Positions 34,892-44,167 of a stretch of DNA of 50,647 nt are shown in pieces. The position numbers and the translations under genes are program-made. The DNA lies in NCBI GenBank assembly GCA_016934985.1, contig JAFGRU010000055.1, forward strand, positions 1 through 50,647, given 5' to 3'. Position 1 is the first letter of the stretch. Each line of letters begins with the position of its first letter. The notes below the pieces were generated by a model. The model did no database searches and had not been told where the DNA came from. It was given only the letters and a program-made list of their open reading frames with translations. The DNA is from Deltaproteobacteria bacterium (GTDB lineage: Bacteria > Desulfobacterota > Desulfuromonadia > Desulfuromonadales > JAAYDE01).

Positions 34892-34993
34892 CTAAAGATT
34901 ACCGGTGCCGGCTGCTTGCTGTGGCTGGTCATAGCAGCAGTGCTGGTCGATCAGTGGGATCAGGTGCGACTTGCCGGAAAGCAGATGGCCCAT
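34892..34993 (-). pseudogene. Remnant of the 5' end of the Fe-S protein gene
   Basis: From the ATG at 34993 the frame reads MGHLLSGKSHLIPLID, against MGHLVSGKSHLIPLID at the start of the Fe-S protein at 28611, and then diverges to a stop at 34892. DNA identity is about 43 of 49 bases (34945-34993 with 28563-28611), including 29 identical in a row. A GGAGG ribosome site precedes it. It is a start-of-gene fragment left by duplication or rearrangement. Confidence 0.75.
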
Positions 34994-35057
34994 TTTTGAG
35001 CCCTCCTTTCGTTCAGGGTAGCTTCGGTTAAATTTGCTTGAAAGCCTCCCTGGGAGA

Positions 35058-36818
35058 TCAGGGTAGCGAAGAACTGGTTTCCGTTACAAAATCAACGTCC
35101 ATCCATTTGCGGACGGAGTTAATAAGGCGAATGGAAGCGGCCCGCGCCACATCGGATTTGTAGAGCCGCGACTCGCGTATTTGGCCCGACCGCAGCAAAT
35201 GCTCACGCATTGTCCCCGCCAGCAGGCCGGAATCGACGGCAGGGGTAAGCCATTCCCCGTTAATCTGCAACACGATGTTGGCGATGGTCGTTTCGGTAAT
35301 TTCACCCCGTTCATTCCAGAGCAGCACGTCATCGCAGTCAGGTCGCAACCTTTTTGCTTTCTGATAGACATCCCGATACGTTGTTTTGTGATACAGAAAC
35401 GCCTCGTTTGAATTTACAGGCTCGCGGGCGAAACCCAGTTTCACTCTGGCCAATTCCCTCATCGGTTCGAATTCCAGGCGAAACGAACCGTCCCGTGCCA
35501 GCAGAAGCCGGATTTTTAGCGGTTCGTTCTTTAAATCCACAATATCACTATGGAAACGGGCAGCCTTCTCATCCAAAGCCAGCCGAATCTGGTGAAGATC
35601 AAGGGCAAAACCAAAATACCCTGCGGAAGCGGCAAGACGCCGCAGGTGTTCGCTGAGCAGATAATATTGCCCGTCAAAAAGGAAAGTTTCCAGAAGTTCG
35701 AACTCAGGACGAAAGTGCGTCAGCAGAGAGGCCTTGGTACAACATTCACGATATTCATCGTCCGGGCTTGAACCGGAGGTAATGCCGCCTCCGACATTAT
35801 ATTCCGCCACACCTTGTGAGCTGTCTATGCAAACCGTACGAATGGCAACATTGAATTCCGCCCGCCGGTCAGGACCCAACCAGCCGATGCTTCCACAGTA
35901 AACGCCGCGTGGGTGCGGCTCAAGTTCACGAATGATTTCCATGGCCCGAACCTTGGGAGCACCCGTTACCGACCCCGAGGGGAACATCTCCTCAAAGATC
36001 GTCCGCAGGGGAGCACGGGTACGGGAAATGATAGCGGAAGTCATCTGCCACACAGTCCCATAACGTTCAACATCGAAAAGGCTGCGCACCTCAACAGATC
36101 CCGTTTCGCTGCAGCGGCCCATGTCGTTTCGCAGCAGATCGACAATCATGACATTTTCCGCCCGGTCTTTTCCCGCGGCCGCCAGTTCAGCGGCAATATG
36201 TTGATCCTCGCCATGCCAGCGCCCCCGAGGCCGTGTTCCCTTCATTGGCCGGGCCTCAAGCAGGTCACCATCCAATCGAAAAAACAGCTCCGGCGATGCC
36301 GAGAGGATCTGAAACCTTCCCGTGTCAACGAAGGCACAGTGATCGGCCTCCTGTGAATCGCAAAGCTGCCGGAACCAGTTCAAGGGATTGCCGGAAAATG
36401 AACTGCGCATGGGAAAAGTGTAATTGACCTGGTAGGTATCACCGGCAGCAATAAAACGCTGAATACGTTGGACGGCGGCCAGGTAGTCATCTCTGCTCAC
36501 AAGAGCGTTCCACCTGCCCACAGAAAAAGCCTCATGAGGAAGGGGTGGGTTTTCTGTGGTTTCCATGCTCTCGAAAAGGCCGAACCAAAGGAGTGGTAAT
36601 GATCCGGGAGAATGGGCTTTTAGTGCCTCATCAAAGGCCGGGGCAGCTTCATAAGAAATAAAACCGGCTACATACGAACCACGACTTACGGCAAGCTCAA
36701 TGCGATCCAGGGCCGGCAGGACATCCTCTACCGTTCCGACCGAAACAATTTCAAAGGGGTTATGAAAAATCCGCGTCTGGTTGCGGGATACGAGAAAAAT
36801 TTGGCTGGAATTGCTCAT
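35058..36818 (-). CDS. pabBC: Aminodeoxychorismate synthase component I fused to aminodeoxychorismate lyase (PabBC)
   Basis: A 586-residue bifunctional enzyme for p-aminobenzoate, a folate precursor. Residues about 1-345 are PabB: catalytic Lys in ARPMKGTRPRG, and chorismate-site blocks LLRNDMGRC, FPSGSVTGAPKVRAMEII and YCGSIGW. Residues about 375-586 are the PLP enzyme PabC: the Lys in FLYHKTTYRDVYQKA and the downstream WNERGEITETTIANI. No glutamine amidotransferase (pabA) is adjacent, so it may use ammonia or a distant PabA. The ribosome site is weak (GAAG). Transcribed alone. Confidence 0.9.
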   Translation of the reverse strand: MSNSSQIFLVSRNQTRIFHNPFEIVSVGTVEDVLPALDRIELAVSRGSYVAGFISYEAAPAFDEALKAHSPGSLPLLWFGLFESMETTENPPLPHEAFSVGRWNALVSRDDYLAAVQRIQRFIAAGDTYQVNYTFPMRSSFSGNPLNWFRQLCDSQEADHCAFVDTGRFQILSASPELFFRLDGDLLEARPMKGTRPRGRWHGEDQHIAAELAAAGKDRAENVMIVDLLRNDMGRCSETGSVEVRSLFDVERYGTVWQMTSAIISRTRAPLRTIFEEMFPSGSVTGAPKVRAMEIIRELEPHPRGVYCGSIGWLGPDRRAEFNVAIRTVCIDSSQGVAEYNVGGGITSGSSPDDEYRECCTKASLLTHFRPEFELLETFLFDGQYYLLSEHLRRLAASAGYFGFALDLHQIRLALDEKAARFHSDIVDLKNEPLKIRLLLARDGSFRLEFEPMRELARVKLGFAREPVNSNEAFLYHKTTYRDVYQKAKRLRPDCDDVLLWNERGEITETTIANIVLQINGEWLTPAVDSGLLAGTMREHLLRSGQIRESRLYKSDVARAASIRLINSVRKWMDVDFVTETSSSLP

Positions 36819-36942
36819 AACTTCAAATGGCAGGAGTACACTTGTTTCGGTTCAGAAAAGGTTCACGAACAAACATTTTACCATCTTAATTTATTTTTAA
36901 GCGGGGATATTGAAAAATTGCGGGATCTACGGTCAAGACATG

Positions 36943-36978
36943 AAAAAGGGCCACCTGATTCCGTAATCAAAGCGGCCC
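36943..36978 (-). terminator. Rho-independent terminator of the DUF2157-GDYXXLXY operon
   Basis: On the minus strand GGGCC (36978-36974) and GGCCC (36952-36948) close a long imperfect stem with TTGATT/AATCA inside, followed by five T residues (36947-36943). It lies about 50 bases beyond the stop of the 192-residue gene. Confidence 0.7.
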
Positions 36979-37028
36979 GAGTCTTATCAAATTACCTGTG
37001 CGTTGCCGTAATTTCCGGCATCCACACC

Positions 37029-37607
37029 CTAAAACAAAGTCTCCCGGTAACGCTCTTCCCCGTTAACCAGCACCGCTTTGATGCCCGCCTGCCCGAAACG
37101 GTCCACGGCCATCAGCATCTCCACCTTGCTGCCGGCGGGTGGGCGCTCGAGCCCCCGCCCTTCCCCTTCGGGAACGAAATAGTTTTCGATGCCGTAAGTG
37201 ACATGAATGCTTTTCACGGGCTCGGATTTTTTGGTCTCCGGATTCCAGCGCGAGGTCTGAACATATTTGACTTTGCCCTTAAGAGCAACCTGGTTCTCAG
37301 CCAACTGGGGTCGCCGCTGATAAACCGCCCGCGCCTCCCAATAGCGCTCGGCTTCGGTCAGCACCACATAGACATCATCATAACGCGTGAATTCAAGATC
37401 GCCGGCCAATTTTTCCAGATCGAGGTCGCTGACAATGTAATTCAAGCGGACATAATCACCGCGAAACAGGGAACGCGGATCAACCGGTTGGGTCTCCAGC
37501 AAAACCGCGGTGCCTGTTTCCAGGGTCCACTGTTTCCTGGCAATCATTCCGACCAGGGGCAGGGTCAAAATAACGCAGGTGATGACAATACGAACGGATA
37601 TTTTCAT
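37029..37607 (-). CDS. GDYXXLXY domain protein
   Basis: A 192-residue membrane-anchored protein. One N-terminal hydrophobic segment (residues 5-22) is followed by the family motif SLFRGDYVRLNYIVSD and a second conserved block near VKYGI/IENYFVPEGEG. Members of this family are almost always encoded with DUF2157/DUF4401 membrane proteins, as here; the start overlaps the upstream stop by 4 bases. The pair's function is not known. Confidence 0.85.
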   Translation of the reverse strand: MKISVRIVITCVILTLPLVGMIARKQWTLETGTAVLLETQPVDPRSLFRGDYVRLNYIVSDLDLEKLAGDLEFTRYDDVYVVLTEAERYWEARAVYQRRPQLAENQVALKGKVKYVQTSRWNPETKKSEPVKSIHVTYGIENYFVPEGEGRGLERPPAGSKVEMLMAVDRFGQAGIKAVLVNGEERYRETLF

Positions 37608-38953
37608 AGGCCACCCCCTTCTCCACGACGAGAGGTGATCTGTCGCGTGAGCTTGCGGCGCTTTCTTTCAAGGAAGATCCCTCCACCGATGAGAAGTACG
37701 CCGCCTGCCATGAAAAAGAAGGACCGGTTCATCAGGCTCCAAAACGTATCGAAATAACGACTCATAACAGTCAATGCGAAGAAAAAGAACGCTGTGTTGA
37801 CAAAAAAACGGTCGCCCAGATGGCTCCCCGCCAGAATTAGCCACACCACGCCGGCAAACATGAGGAGATTGAAGCCGATGGCCATGAGGTTGGCGTAACG
37901 CACACCGATGAAAAGGTTTACGGTGATAAGGACAATACCGGCGGCCACCAGTGCCTGACCCCAAAGCAGCCACAGGGGATTTTTTTGCCCCCGGAAACGT
38001 TGGCGATGCCAGAGCACCAGGACCGCTACCAGAACGAGGAGAATCGAAGTGGCAGCCAGCCAGGCCGTGGCAACGCCTGGGCGTATGTTTGTACCGTGGA
38101 GGAAAAGATAGCCGAATTGCAGATGCGGGAAGGTGAGAGCATAGAAACTCACCAGGGCAGCAACCAGAGAATAACGTTGCACAGGCACGGCAAAATATGA
38201 CCACCGTTCATAGCTGTCCATGATGAGGCCAAGGAGAAAGAGGGCCAGGTAGGCCAGGAAATAAACCTGAACGACAAAAAGAGGACTACGAAGACTTTCG
38301 AAACAAAAGAAGCTCCACAGCAGCAGTCCGATCATGGCGACATGGAGGGCCGGTTTCCAGCGCATACGATAGATTAACGGCAAAAAGGCCAGCCACAAGG
38401 GCAAAAACCAGCCATGCATCTGGCGCTGAAAACCAAACGACTCCATACCGGTCCAGAGCACGGCCAGAGCAATGGCGGCGATAAGGGCGGGCTGTGAACG
38501 CAGCAGCCACGCCACCGCCAACCCCCCGAGGGACCAGAGCAAAACCCCGTTGGGGTAATGGCTGTCGATGTGATAAATCTGGGCGATGAGCATGATGTTG
38601 GCGCCGAAAAGTATAACGCCGAGGAGCACCGCAGCCTGACCGAGATGAGGGGCCCTGTCGTCGCGCAAAAGATAGCCGGCAACAGCAAAAGCGAGCCACA
38701 GTCCACCTAAAAGGAGGCCAAGCTTCACAATTTTGGGCATGACGCCCCAGTTGGCGGCAAAGAAAGTGATCACCCCCGAGCCGAGGAGAAGAACACCGAG
38801 GATAGCGAAAGCGACAGAGAGAAAGCTGGCGCTCTCGGCCCTTTGCCCCACCTGTTCAAGGATGGCCTGATCCGCCCCCGGTCGGACCCAGCCCTGCTCC
38901 ATCCACCCGGGAAGTTCCTTCTTAAGTTGCTTCAAAAAGCGATTTTTGTTCAA
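37604..38953 (-). CDS. DUF2157 multi-pass membrane protein
   Basis: A 449-residue inner-membrane protein. A short soluble N-terminus (LKKELPGWMEQGWVRPGADQAIL) matches the start of DUF2157. About 12 hydrophobic segments follow, with GVITFFAANWGVMPKIVKLGLLL early on. The last cytoplasmic tail is basic (ERKRRKLTRQITSRR). It is translationally coupled to the GDYXXLXY gene. Role unknown. Confidence 0.85.
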   Translation of the reverse strand: MNKNRFLKQLKKELPGWMEQGWVRPGADQAILEQVGQRAESASFLSVAFAILGVLLLGSGVITFFAANWGVMPKIVKLGLLLGGLWLAFAVAGYLLRDDRAPHLGQAAVLLGVILFGANIMLIAQIYHIDSHYPNGVLLWSLGGLAVAWLLRSQPALIAAIALAVLWTGMESFGFQRQMHGWFLPLWLAFLPLIYRMRWKPALHVAMIGLLLWSFFCFESLRSPLFVVQVYFLAYLALFLLGLIMDSYERWSYFAVPVQRYSLVAALVSFYALTFPHLQFGYLFLHGTNIRPGVATAWLAATSILLVLVAVLVLWHRQRFRGQKNPLWLLWGQALVAAGIVLITVNLFIGVRYANLMAIGFNLLMFAGVVWLILAGSHLGDRFFVNTAFFFFALTVMSRYFDTFWSLMNRSFFFMAGGVLLIGGGIFLERKRRKLTRQITSRRGEGGGL

Positions 38954-39163
38954 AATGACCTCGCTGAAACCAAAAAAACATTCACTTTGTCAGAGAGGGA
39001 CTTGCAGCACCCATTCCAAAACCACTTCAAGCCATCCAAGAGGAATAAACTGCGGCCATCCAGACATCATTTATGGGCACATAGATCAATTGAACCGGGC
39101 ACTCCCATCCATTAGATTCTAACAAAAACCGGTTATTGCGCTTCTCAAGCGGGGGGAAACAGC

Positions 39164-39198
39164 AAAAATGAAACCTGCCGCCAAAATGTGGGCAGGTT
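39164..39198 (-). terminator. Terminator of the NifA-like regulator gene
   Basis: On the minus strand AACCTGCC (39198-39191) pairs with GGCAGGTT (39179-39172), followed by TCATTTTTG. It lies about 40 bases beyond the regulator stop codon. Confidence 0.7.
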
Positions 39199-39234
39199 CA
39201 AGAGGGTGGAAAGAACGGAGAATAATCGGTGGAA

Positions 39235-40794
39235 TCAGGAAGAAAAACGTTTATTGTCAATGCCGAGATTCTTCATTTTATACCTCACCATGCGTTCAGT
39301 AATACCCAGATCCCGAGCCGCAGCAGCAACACTGCCACAATGGAATTTGAGGGCGTCGACAATGAGATCTCGTTCCAGCCCATCGACTTGCAGGCGCAGG
39401 GGCCCGACCTCGCGTTCCGACAGCAGTTGAGGCATCTGCAGGGTGGTGGGGAGGGAAGAACCATGGATAACACCGTCCCGACTGAGAAGAACGGCATGTT
39501 CGACACAATTCTCCAGCTCGCGCACATTCCCCGGCCAGTGATAGGCCAACATCAGATTGATGGCTGTGGTACTGATGCGATGAACCTTCTTGCCCATGCG
39601 TTCTGAATAACGCGCGGTGAAAAATTCGCTCAAAAGCAGAATGTCCTCCCGGCGTTCCCGCAAAGGGGGTAGAAAGAGGGGAAATACATTGATGCGGTAA
39701 AAGAGATCATGACGGAAGTTGCCCGCCTCAACCTCTTTTTCCAAATCCAGGTTGGTTGCGGCAATAATCCTGACATCGGCTTTGCGGGTCTGATTGCTCC
39801 CAACCCGCTCATATTCACGCTCCTGAAGAACGCGCAGAAGCTTGACTTGTACCGCCGGAGAGAAATCCCCTATTTCATCGAGAAAAAGGGTTCCCCCCTC
39901 AGCCTGTTCAATACGCCCGATCCGGCTCTGAACCGCCCCGGTAAAAGCTCCCTTTTCATGGCCGAAAAGCTCGCTTTCGAGCAGCTGCTCATTGAGGGCC
40001 GCACAATTAAGGCGCACAAAGGGCTTACTTTTTCGAGGACTGCTGTAATGAATGGCGGTGGCGACCAATTCCTTGCCTGTTCCGGACTCTCCCCGGACCA
40101 GCACCGTCGTCGCGGAAGGCGCCACCTGGCTGATTTTTAGATAAACCGAACGAATGGCGCGGGAGTTGCCAATGATGTTTTCCGGCCGGTAGACCCCCTC
40201 CAGCTCCTGCCGAAGGTTGCGGTTTTCCTCCTTCAGAACCTTTTGTTCCTTTTCCGCCTGGCGCCTGGCGCTGACATGACTGGCCACCAAAGTAGCAACC
40301 ACCGATAAAAACGCCTGATGAACCTGAAGCTGATCCATGGGACAGAAAGGCACATCAACCAAAAGCGTACCGACAACCTCTTCTCTTGCACAAATGGGAA
40401 CACAAATGAAACTGCAATCGTGGCTCTCGCCTTTGCCCCGCCGATGAATAAGCCCTTTGAAATGCGAGGCTTCACTGATCCGGGAGACAATGGCCGCCTT
40501 CCCCGAATTCAAAACCTGACCGGTCACACCTTCACCGCGCCGATATTTAACCTTTTTGCGGCTAAAGCTTGATTCCACGCCCACGGCTTCAACCCAAAGC
40601 TCAGTGCCATCAGGACTGAGCAACATAATGGTACAGCGCTGAAAATCCATCGCCTTTTCCAGCACATCGAGGACATCGCGCAAGACATTTTCCTGCACAG
40701 CATCACGGGACAAAACCTCCCCTACCTGACGCAAAGCTCCCAGATGCTGGTAATGAACATTGTTGGTTTCAGAAATTTCTTTTGCAAGGGACAT
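39235..40794 (-). CDS. Sigma-54-dependent transcriptional activator, NifA-like
   Basis: A 519-residue enhancer-binding protein with the three-part layout of NifA. GAF sensor domain at about 25-175; AAA+ domain at about 205-440 with Walker A GESGTGKE, the sigma-54 loop [13 protein letters not shown], Walker [13 protein letters not shown] and [17 protein letters not shown]; Fis-type helix-turn-helix at the end ([24 protein letters not shown]). Length and domain order fit NifA (about 520). The C-x4-C linker of oxygen-sensitive NifA types is absent. Other GAF-type activators are possible. The element at 40845-41035 lies directly upstream. Confidence 0.8.
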   Translation of the reverse strand: MSLAKEISETNNVHYQHLGALRQVGEVLSRDAVQENVLRDVLDVLEKAMDFQRCTIMLLSPDGTELWVEAVGVESSFSRKKVKYRRGEGVTGQVLNSGKAAIVSRISEASHFKGLIHRRGKGESHDCSFICVPICAREEVVGTLLVDVPFCPMDQLQVHQAFLSVVATLVASHVSARRQAEKEQKVLKEENRNLRQELEGVYRPENIIGNSRAIRSVYLKISQVAPSATTVLVRGESGTGKELVATAIHYSSPRKSKPFVRLNCAALNEQLLESELFGHEKGAFTGAVQSRIGRIEQAEGGTLFLDEIGDFSPAVQVKLLRVLQEREYERVGSNQTRKADVRIIAATNLDLEKEVEAGNFRHDLFYRINVFPLFLPPLRERREDILLLSEFFTARYSERMGKKVHRISTTAINLMLAYHWPGNVRELENCVEHAVLLSRDGVIHGSSLPTTLQMPQLLSEREVGPLRLQVDGLERDLIVDALKFHCGSVAAAARDLGITERMVRYKMKNLGIDNKRFSS

Positions 40795-40844
40795 AACAAT
40801 CGCTCTTCATAACTGGGTTTCAAAATTTACCCGCTAAACCAGTT

Positions 40845-41035
40845 GGATGATTTTTTTTTAGGCACACATGTGCTTAAAGATTAATCACCAACCCTGCGTC
40901 ATGGGTTGATCCTGCCGGCCCGGATATTCAATAAAAAACATTTTTATTTAATATTTTCAGCATATTACAAACTTTCAGAACACATACTCTTTAACCGTCT
41001 TTCCGCTAATAAAGCAACAGCCGTGCCCCGGCATT
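40845..41035. repeat. Paired regulatory-like element, copy B (upstream of the NifA-like gene)
   Basis: It shares with copy A (21225-21415) an identical 20-base AT block (40940-40959) and a block from 41013 (AGCAACAGCCGTGCCCCGG) at the same 73-base spacing. A T-run after GGATGA and a short inverted repeat GCACA-CA-TGTGC (40862-40873) occupy the positions of similar features in A. Its right end runs into a sigma-54 promoter. It may be an enhancer with promoter. Confidence 0.65.
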
Positions 41036-41045
41036 TCTTTTGCTT
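41029..41045 (+). promoter_or_regulatory. Sigma-54 promoter upstream of a broken GNAT gene
   Basis: CGGCATTTCTTTTGCTT has GG at 41030-41031 and GC at 41042-41043, exactly 10 bases apart, with a T-rich -12 flank. The -24 side reads CGGCA instead of TGGCA. It points at the GNAT fragment about 70 bases downstream and away from the NifA-like gene. Confidence 0.65.
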
Positions 41046-41112
41046 TTTAAAAAATAATTCATTTTCCTGTTGGCTGAACTAATGATTTGTGTTTCGACAA
41101 AGGGGAGAACGC

Positions 41113-41256
41113 ATGACCCAAGGCAAAAAGGCAATTTTCATCCGCCAAGGTCGTCCTGAGGATGTGAATAACCTGGTTGCGTTGCTGTACCAGCTTTTTT
41201 CCCTGGAGGCGGATTTTAATTTCCAACTTATAACCATCTGGATCTGTGAGTTATGA
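41113..41256 (+). pseudogene. Truncated GNAT acetyltransferase fragment
   Basis: After AAAGGGGAGA, a 47-residue frame begins MTQGKKAIFIRQGRPEDVNN and continues LVALLYQLFSLEADFNF, the typical first helix region of GNAT N-acetyltransferases. It then loses likeness and stops. Full GNAT domains need about 140 residues, so most of the gene is gone. GNAT genes occur in some nif clusters, which would fit the sigma-54 promoter; this link is inference. Confidence 0.65.
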
Positions 41257-41407
41257 CCGGGTAATAGCACAAACCATTGGCCTGCCTAAGCATCTTAAAA
41301 ATCAGCGCCGAACCAAAGGGTGCGCCTCAGATTTTTGAAACACTTTTTCAGGACGAGCACTTTCACTCTTTTCCCGCCCCTGACCCACGGATTAAGGGAT
41401 AGGGAAA

Positions 41408-41441
41408 ATAACTTGACTATTATAGTTTTCTTATGATACCA
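41408..41441 (+). promoter_or_regulatory. Rrf2/IscR-like operator and promoter
   Basis: ATAACTTGACTATTATAGTT resembles the type 1 IscR site, with the perfect core palindrome ACTAT-T-ATAGT (41416-41426). TTGACT and TATGAT are both present, though only 13 bases apart. ATACC-AATGT-GGTAT follows at 41436-41450. The arrangement suggests autoregulation of the Rrf2 gene. Confidence 0.55.
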
Positions 41442-41472
41442 ATGTGGTATAACTTTAGACCGAGGGGGAAGT

Positions 41473-41877
41473 ATGATTACTCGGGAAGCCGACTACTGCA
41501 TTCGAACCATACTCTATCTTGCCAAACCGGAAAATCGGGGGCGCCCCGTTCCAGCTACCGAATTGTCCGAAAGCATGTTCATACCCTACCGGTTTTTGCG
41601 AAAAATCACGACCAGACTGGTCAGCGCCGGGCTGCTGCAAAGCCGTCGTGGCAGAAGCGGTGGGTTAAGTCTCAAAAAAAAGCCTGAGGAAATCACTCTT
41701 CTGGAGGTTCTTCAGCAGACGGATTCCAAAGGTATTATCCTCAACAGTTGTCTGAATTCGGCCAGAAAAGATTGCTGCCCTCGTGAAAAGATATGCACTG
41801 TCCACGATGAAATTGAGAAGCTGCAAAGCATCCTGGAAAATAGGCTGCATGAAATTTCATTCGACCATCTGATCTAA
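41473..41877 (+). CDS. Rrf2 family transcriptional regulator
   Basis: A 134-residue regulator. The N-terminal winged helix (MITREADYCIRTILYLA, then VPATELSESMFIPYRFLRKI) matches the family. C93, C101, C102 and C108 (NSCLNSARKDCCPREKIC) are placed like the Fe-S ligands of IscR/NsrR/RsrR-type proteins, so it probably senses iron-sulfur status, oxygen or NO. Strong ribosome site (GAGGGGG). No target gene is adjacent in the same operon. Confidence 0.85.
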   Translation: MITREADYCIRTILYLAKPENRGRPVPATELSESMFIPYRFLRKITTRLVSAGLLQSRRGRSGGLSLKKKPEEITLLEVLQQTDSKGIILNSCLNSARKDCCPREKICTVHDEIEKLQSILENRLHEISFDHLI

Positions 41878-42304
41878 AGGGAATAAAGGCAAATAAGGTT
41901 ACCCGATATTGCCGGGTTAAATAATCCACTGAATCACAGCTTTTTCGAAAACGCAAAGCTATCCCTTTTCGCCAACCTGGTCTTCAAAAAGCTCAACATT
42001 TCTGCCGTTCTATCAGCCCTTTTTCAGGTATTGGTATCGGCTTTCCTGTACAAACTCCTGAAGAAGTTTAGAATTATGTTGTAGCTTTTGTTGTGGATGC
42101 TTTTTATGAATGATCCAACCGGACCCTCAGTCAATCATTTCCCAACGCTCTGTTTAAAATTTTTGTGTGCCAGTCTGAGCTGATGAAACGGCACAACAAA
42201 ATCGAAAACTGAGGATGGATTCCCGCAAACCCGGACGGCGAATCGCCTGATAATTTACTTTAAATGCCCTGGAGTCCCGACCAAATCCCATCGAGATTTT
42301 GCGA
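41878..42304. other. Intergenic region before the ClC gene
   Basis: No gene, repeat or RNA was recognised in these 427 bases. The sequence is AT-rich in the middle. Short frames present lack ribosome sites. Confidence 0.4.
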
Positions 42305-44068
42305 ATGCCCGATCCTGTTTTGAAACAAGGTAAAAAAAGGCACGGGACAATTTATTTTCTGCTTTTTTCCGTGGCAATCGGAGTAATTTCCGCTGCCGGT
42401 GCTTTGGTTTTTCGCACCCTTATCGAACTTTTTCAAACAGCTTTCTGGCCTCCTGGAACCACTTTTCTTGGTCAAACCCTGGCAGCGTCTCCCTGGCTGA
42501 CCATCCTCATTCCTGCCCTTGGCGGCCTCGTCGCCGGAATCTTTATTTACCGATGGGTCCCCGAAGCCAAAGGGCCCGGCGTTCCTGAAGTTATCGCCGC
42601 TGTGGCCACTCGCCAGAGCATAATCCGTCACCGGGTAACCTTCCTAAAAGCTCTTATTACCAGCCTCCTTATCGGAAGCGGTGCTTCGGTGGGACGGGAA
42701 GGTCCAATCGTTCAGATCGGCGCTTCGGCCGGCTCCTCCATAGCCCAACTTTTTCGCCTTGATCCGGACATGCGGCGAGTTTGTCTTGCTTCTGGTGCGG
42801 CTGCCGGAATTGCTGCAACCTTTAATGCCCCCATCACCGGAACTCTATTCGCGCTGGAAATCATTCTTCTGGATATTGAAGTCGCCTACATCAGCCACAT
42901 CATTGTAGCTGCCGTCATTGCCTCGGTTCTATCGCGGTTTTTCTGGGGCAACTTCCCGACCTTCGAAGCGCAGGCTTTTCATTTGAATCATTACGGAGAA
43001 CTTATTATTTTTCTTTTCCTGGGACTTCTCGCCGGAATTGCAGGAATCACATTTCTGCGTCTTCTTTCCGGCATTACCCGGACCTTCGACCGTTTAAAAA
43101 CTCCTGAGTGGATCAAACCGGGCCTCGGCGGTCTACTTCTAGGGATTATCGCGCTGTGGTGCCCCAATGTTCTGGGGGTCGGTTATGAAACCGTCAATGA
43201 AGCTTTGGCTAATTCCCTGGGGCTGAAAATTGCCTTGGTTCTCTTGATAGTAAAAATGCTGGCTACGGCACTTTGCATCGGCTCGGGGATGAGCGGTGGC
43301 ATCTTTGCCCCGTCCTTATTCTGGGGAGCTTCTTTAGGGCTGGCTGTGGGAATTGTTGCTGAACAACTATTCCCTGCCTTGGCCATTGCCCCCGGCAATT
43401 TTGCTTTGGTGGGCATGGGGGCCGTGGTCGCCGGGACAACGCTGGCACCAATAACCGCGATTCTGACCATTTTTGAACTTACCAACAACTATGAAACCAT
43501 CCTCCCTTTGATGGTGGCCTGTATCGCCAGCACATTGGTCGTTCGAACACTTTACGGTTACTCCGCTTATGAAATGAAACTGCTTCACCAGGGGATCAAT
43601 CTCGTGCGGGGGCATGACGTTGGGGTATTGCAGCATCTCCATGTCAGAGATTTCATGAGCGTAGAATTTGAGGCCATCCGGACATTCACCCCCCTGTCTG
43701 AAATAGCAGTGCGGATGGAACAGGCGGTTTTCCCTCATTTTATTGTGTTGAATGAAAAGGACGAGCTGACCGGCGTACTTTCTTTACGCGACCTGAAAGG
43801 AACCTTTCCCGATTATGAAGATCTCAGGGATGTAATTGTGGCTGCTGACCTGATGAGTAAAGATGTGATTTCCATTGCCCAAAAAGACACGCTGGAAAAA
43901 GCTCTTTATCTTTTTGAAGAATACCGCTTCTCATTGATTCCGGTTACACAATCCACTGATCAGCGAGCAGTCGTAGGTGTTCTGATAAAAGATGATTTGT
44001 TGCGGGCTTACAGGGAGCAGGTTTTGAAAGACCGGGTCCTCTCTTCCATGATCCAGCGGCCCGGCTGA
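42305..44068 (+). CDS. ClC family chloride channel/transporter with CBS pair
   Basis: A 587-residue inner-membrane protein. The ClC selectivity motifs are present: GSGASVGREGPIVQIGAS (with the gating glutamate of GREGP) and GSGMSGGIFAPSLFWGA. Residues about 20-440 make the membrane domain. Two CBS domains follow (about 455-575; LHVRDFMSVEFEAIRTFTPLSE and AADLMSKDVISIAQKDTLEKAL), which usually bind adenine nucleotides. I prefer the ATG at 42305 over a TTG two codons earlier. It moves chloride, possibly in exchange for protons. Confidence 0.9.
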   Translation: MPDPVLKQGKKRHGTIYFLLFSVAIGVISAAGALVFRTLIELFQTAFWPPGTTFLGQTLAASPWLTILIPALGGLVAGIFIYRWVPEAKGPGVPEVIAAVATRQSIIRHRVTFLKALITSLLIGSGASVGREGPIVQIGASAGSSIAQLFRLDPDMRRVCLASGAAAGIAATFNAPITGTLFALEIILLDIEVAYISHIIVAAVIASVLSRFFWGNFPTFEAQAFHLNHYGELIIFLFLGLLAGIAGITFLRLLSGITRTFDRLKTPEWIKPGLGGLLLGIIALWCPNVLGVGYETVNEALANSLGLKIALVLLIVKMLATALCIGSGMSGGIFAPSLFWGASLGLAVGIVAEQLFPALAIAPGNFALVGMGAVVAGTTLAPITAILTIFELTNNYETILPLMVACIASTLVVRTLYGYSAYEMKLLHQGINLVRGHDVGVLQHLHVRDFMSVEFEAIRTFTPLSEIAVRMEQAVFPHFIVLNEKDELTGVLSLRDLKGTFPDYEDLRDVIVAADLMSKDVISIAQKDTLEKALYLFEEYRFSLIPVTQSTDQRAVVGVLIKDDLLRAYREQVLKDRVLSSMIQRPG

Positions 44069-44108
44069 AAGTTGAATTTGGCAAAACATGTCATAGGCAA
44101 CTCAAAAC

Positions 44109-44141
44109 AAAAGAGCCCTCCCATTCCAGGAGAGCTCTTTT
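44109..44141 (-). terminator. Bidirectional terminator between the ClC and cold-shock genes
   Basis: AAAAGAGCCCTCC (44109-44121) pairs with GGAGAGCTCTTTT (44129-44141), with one mismatch. A and T tracts are built into the stem ends, so it works in both directions for the convergent genes. Confidence 0.8.
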
Positions 44142-44167
44142 CGGTTGGTTTCTAATGTAGAGACTGC

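Noticed and set aside
34862-34999. 45-residue plus-strand frame with one hydrophobic segment
   Set aside because: Its C-terminal part is the reverse strand of the duplicated Fe-S gene start, and there is no good ribosome site.
42299-42304. TTG start two codons upstream for the ClC gene
   Set aside because: The ATG at 42305 is a better start codon and nothing in the family requires the two extra residues.
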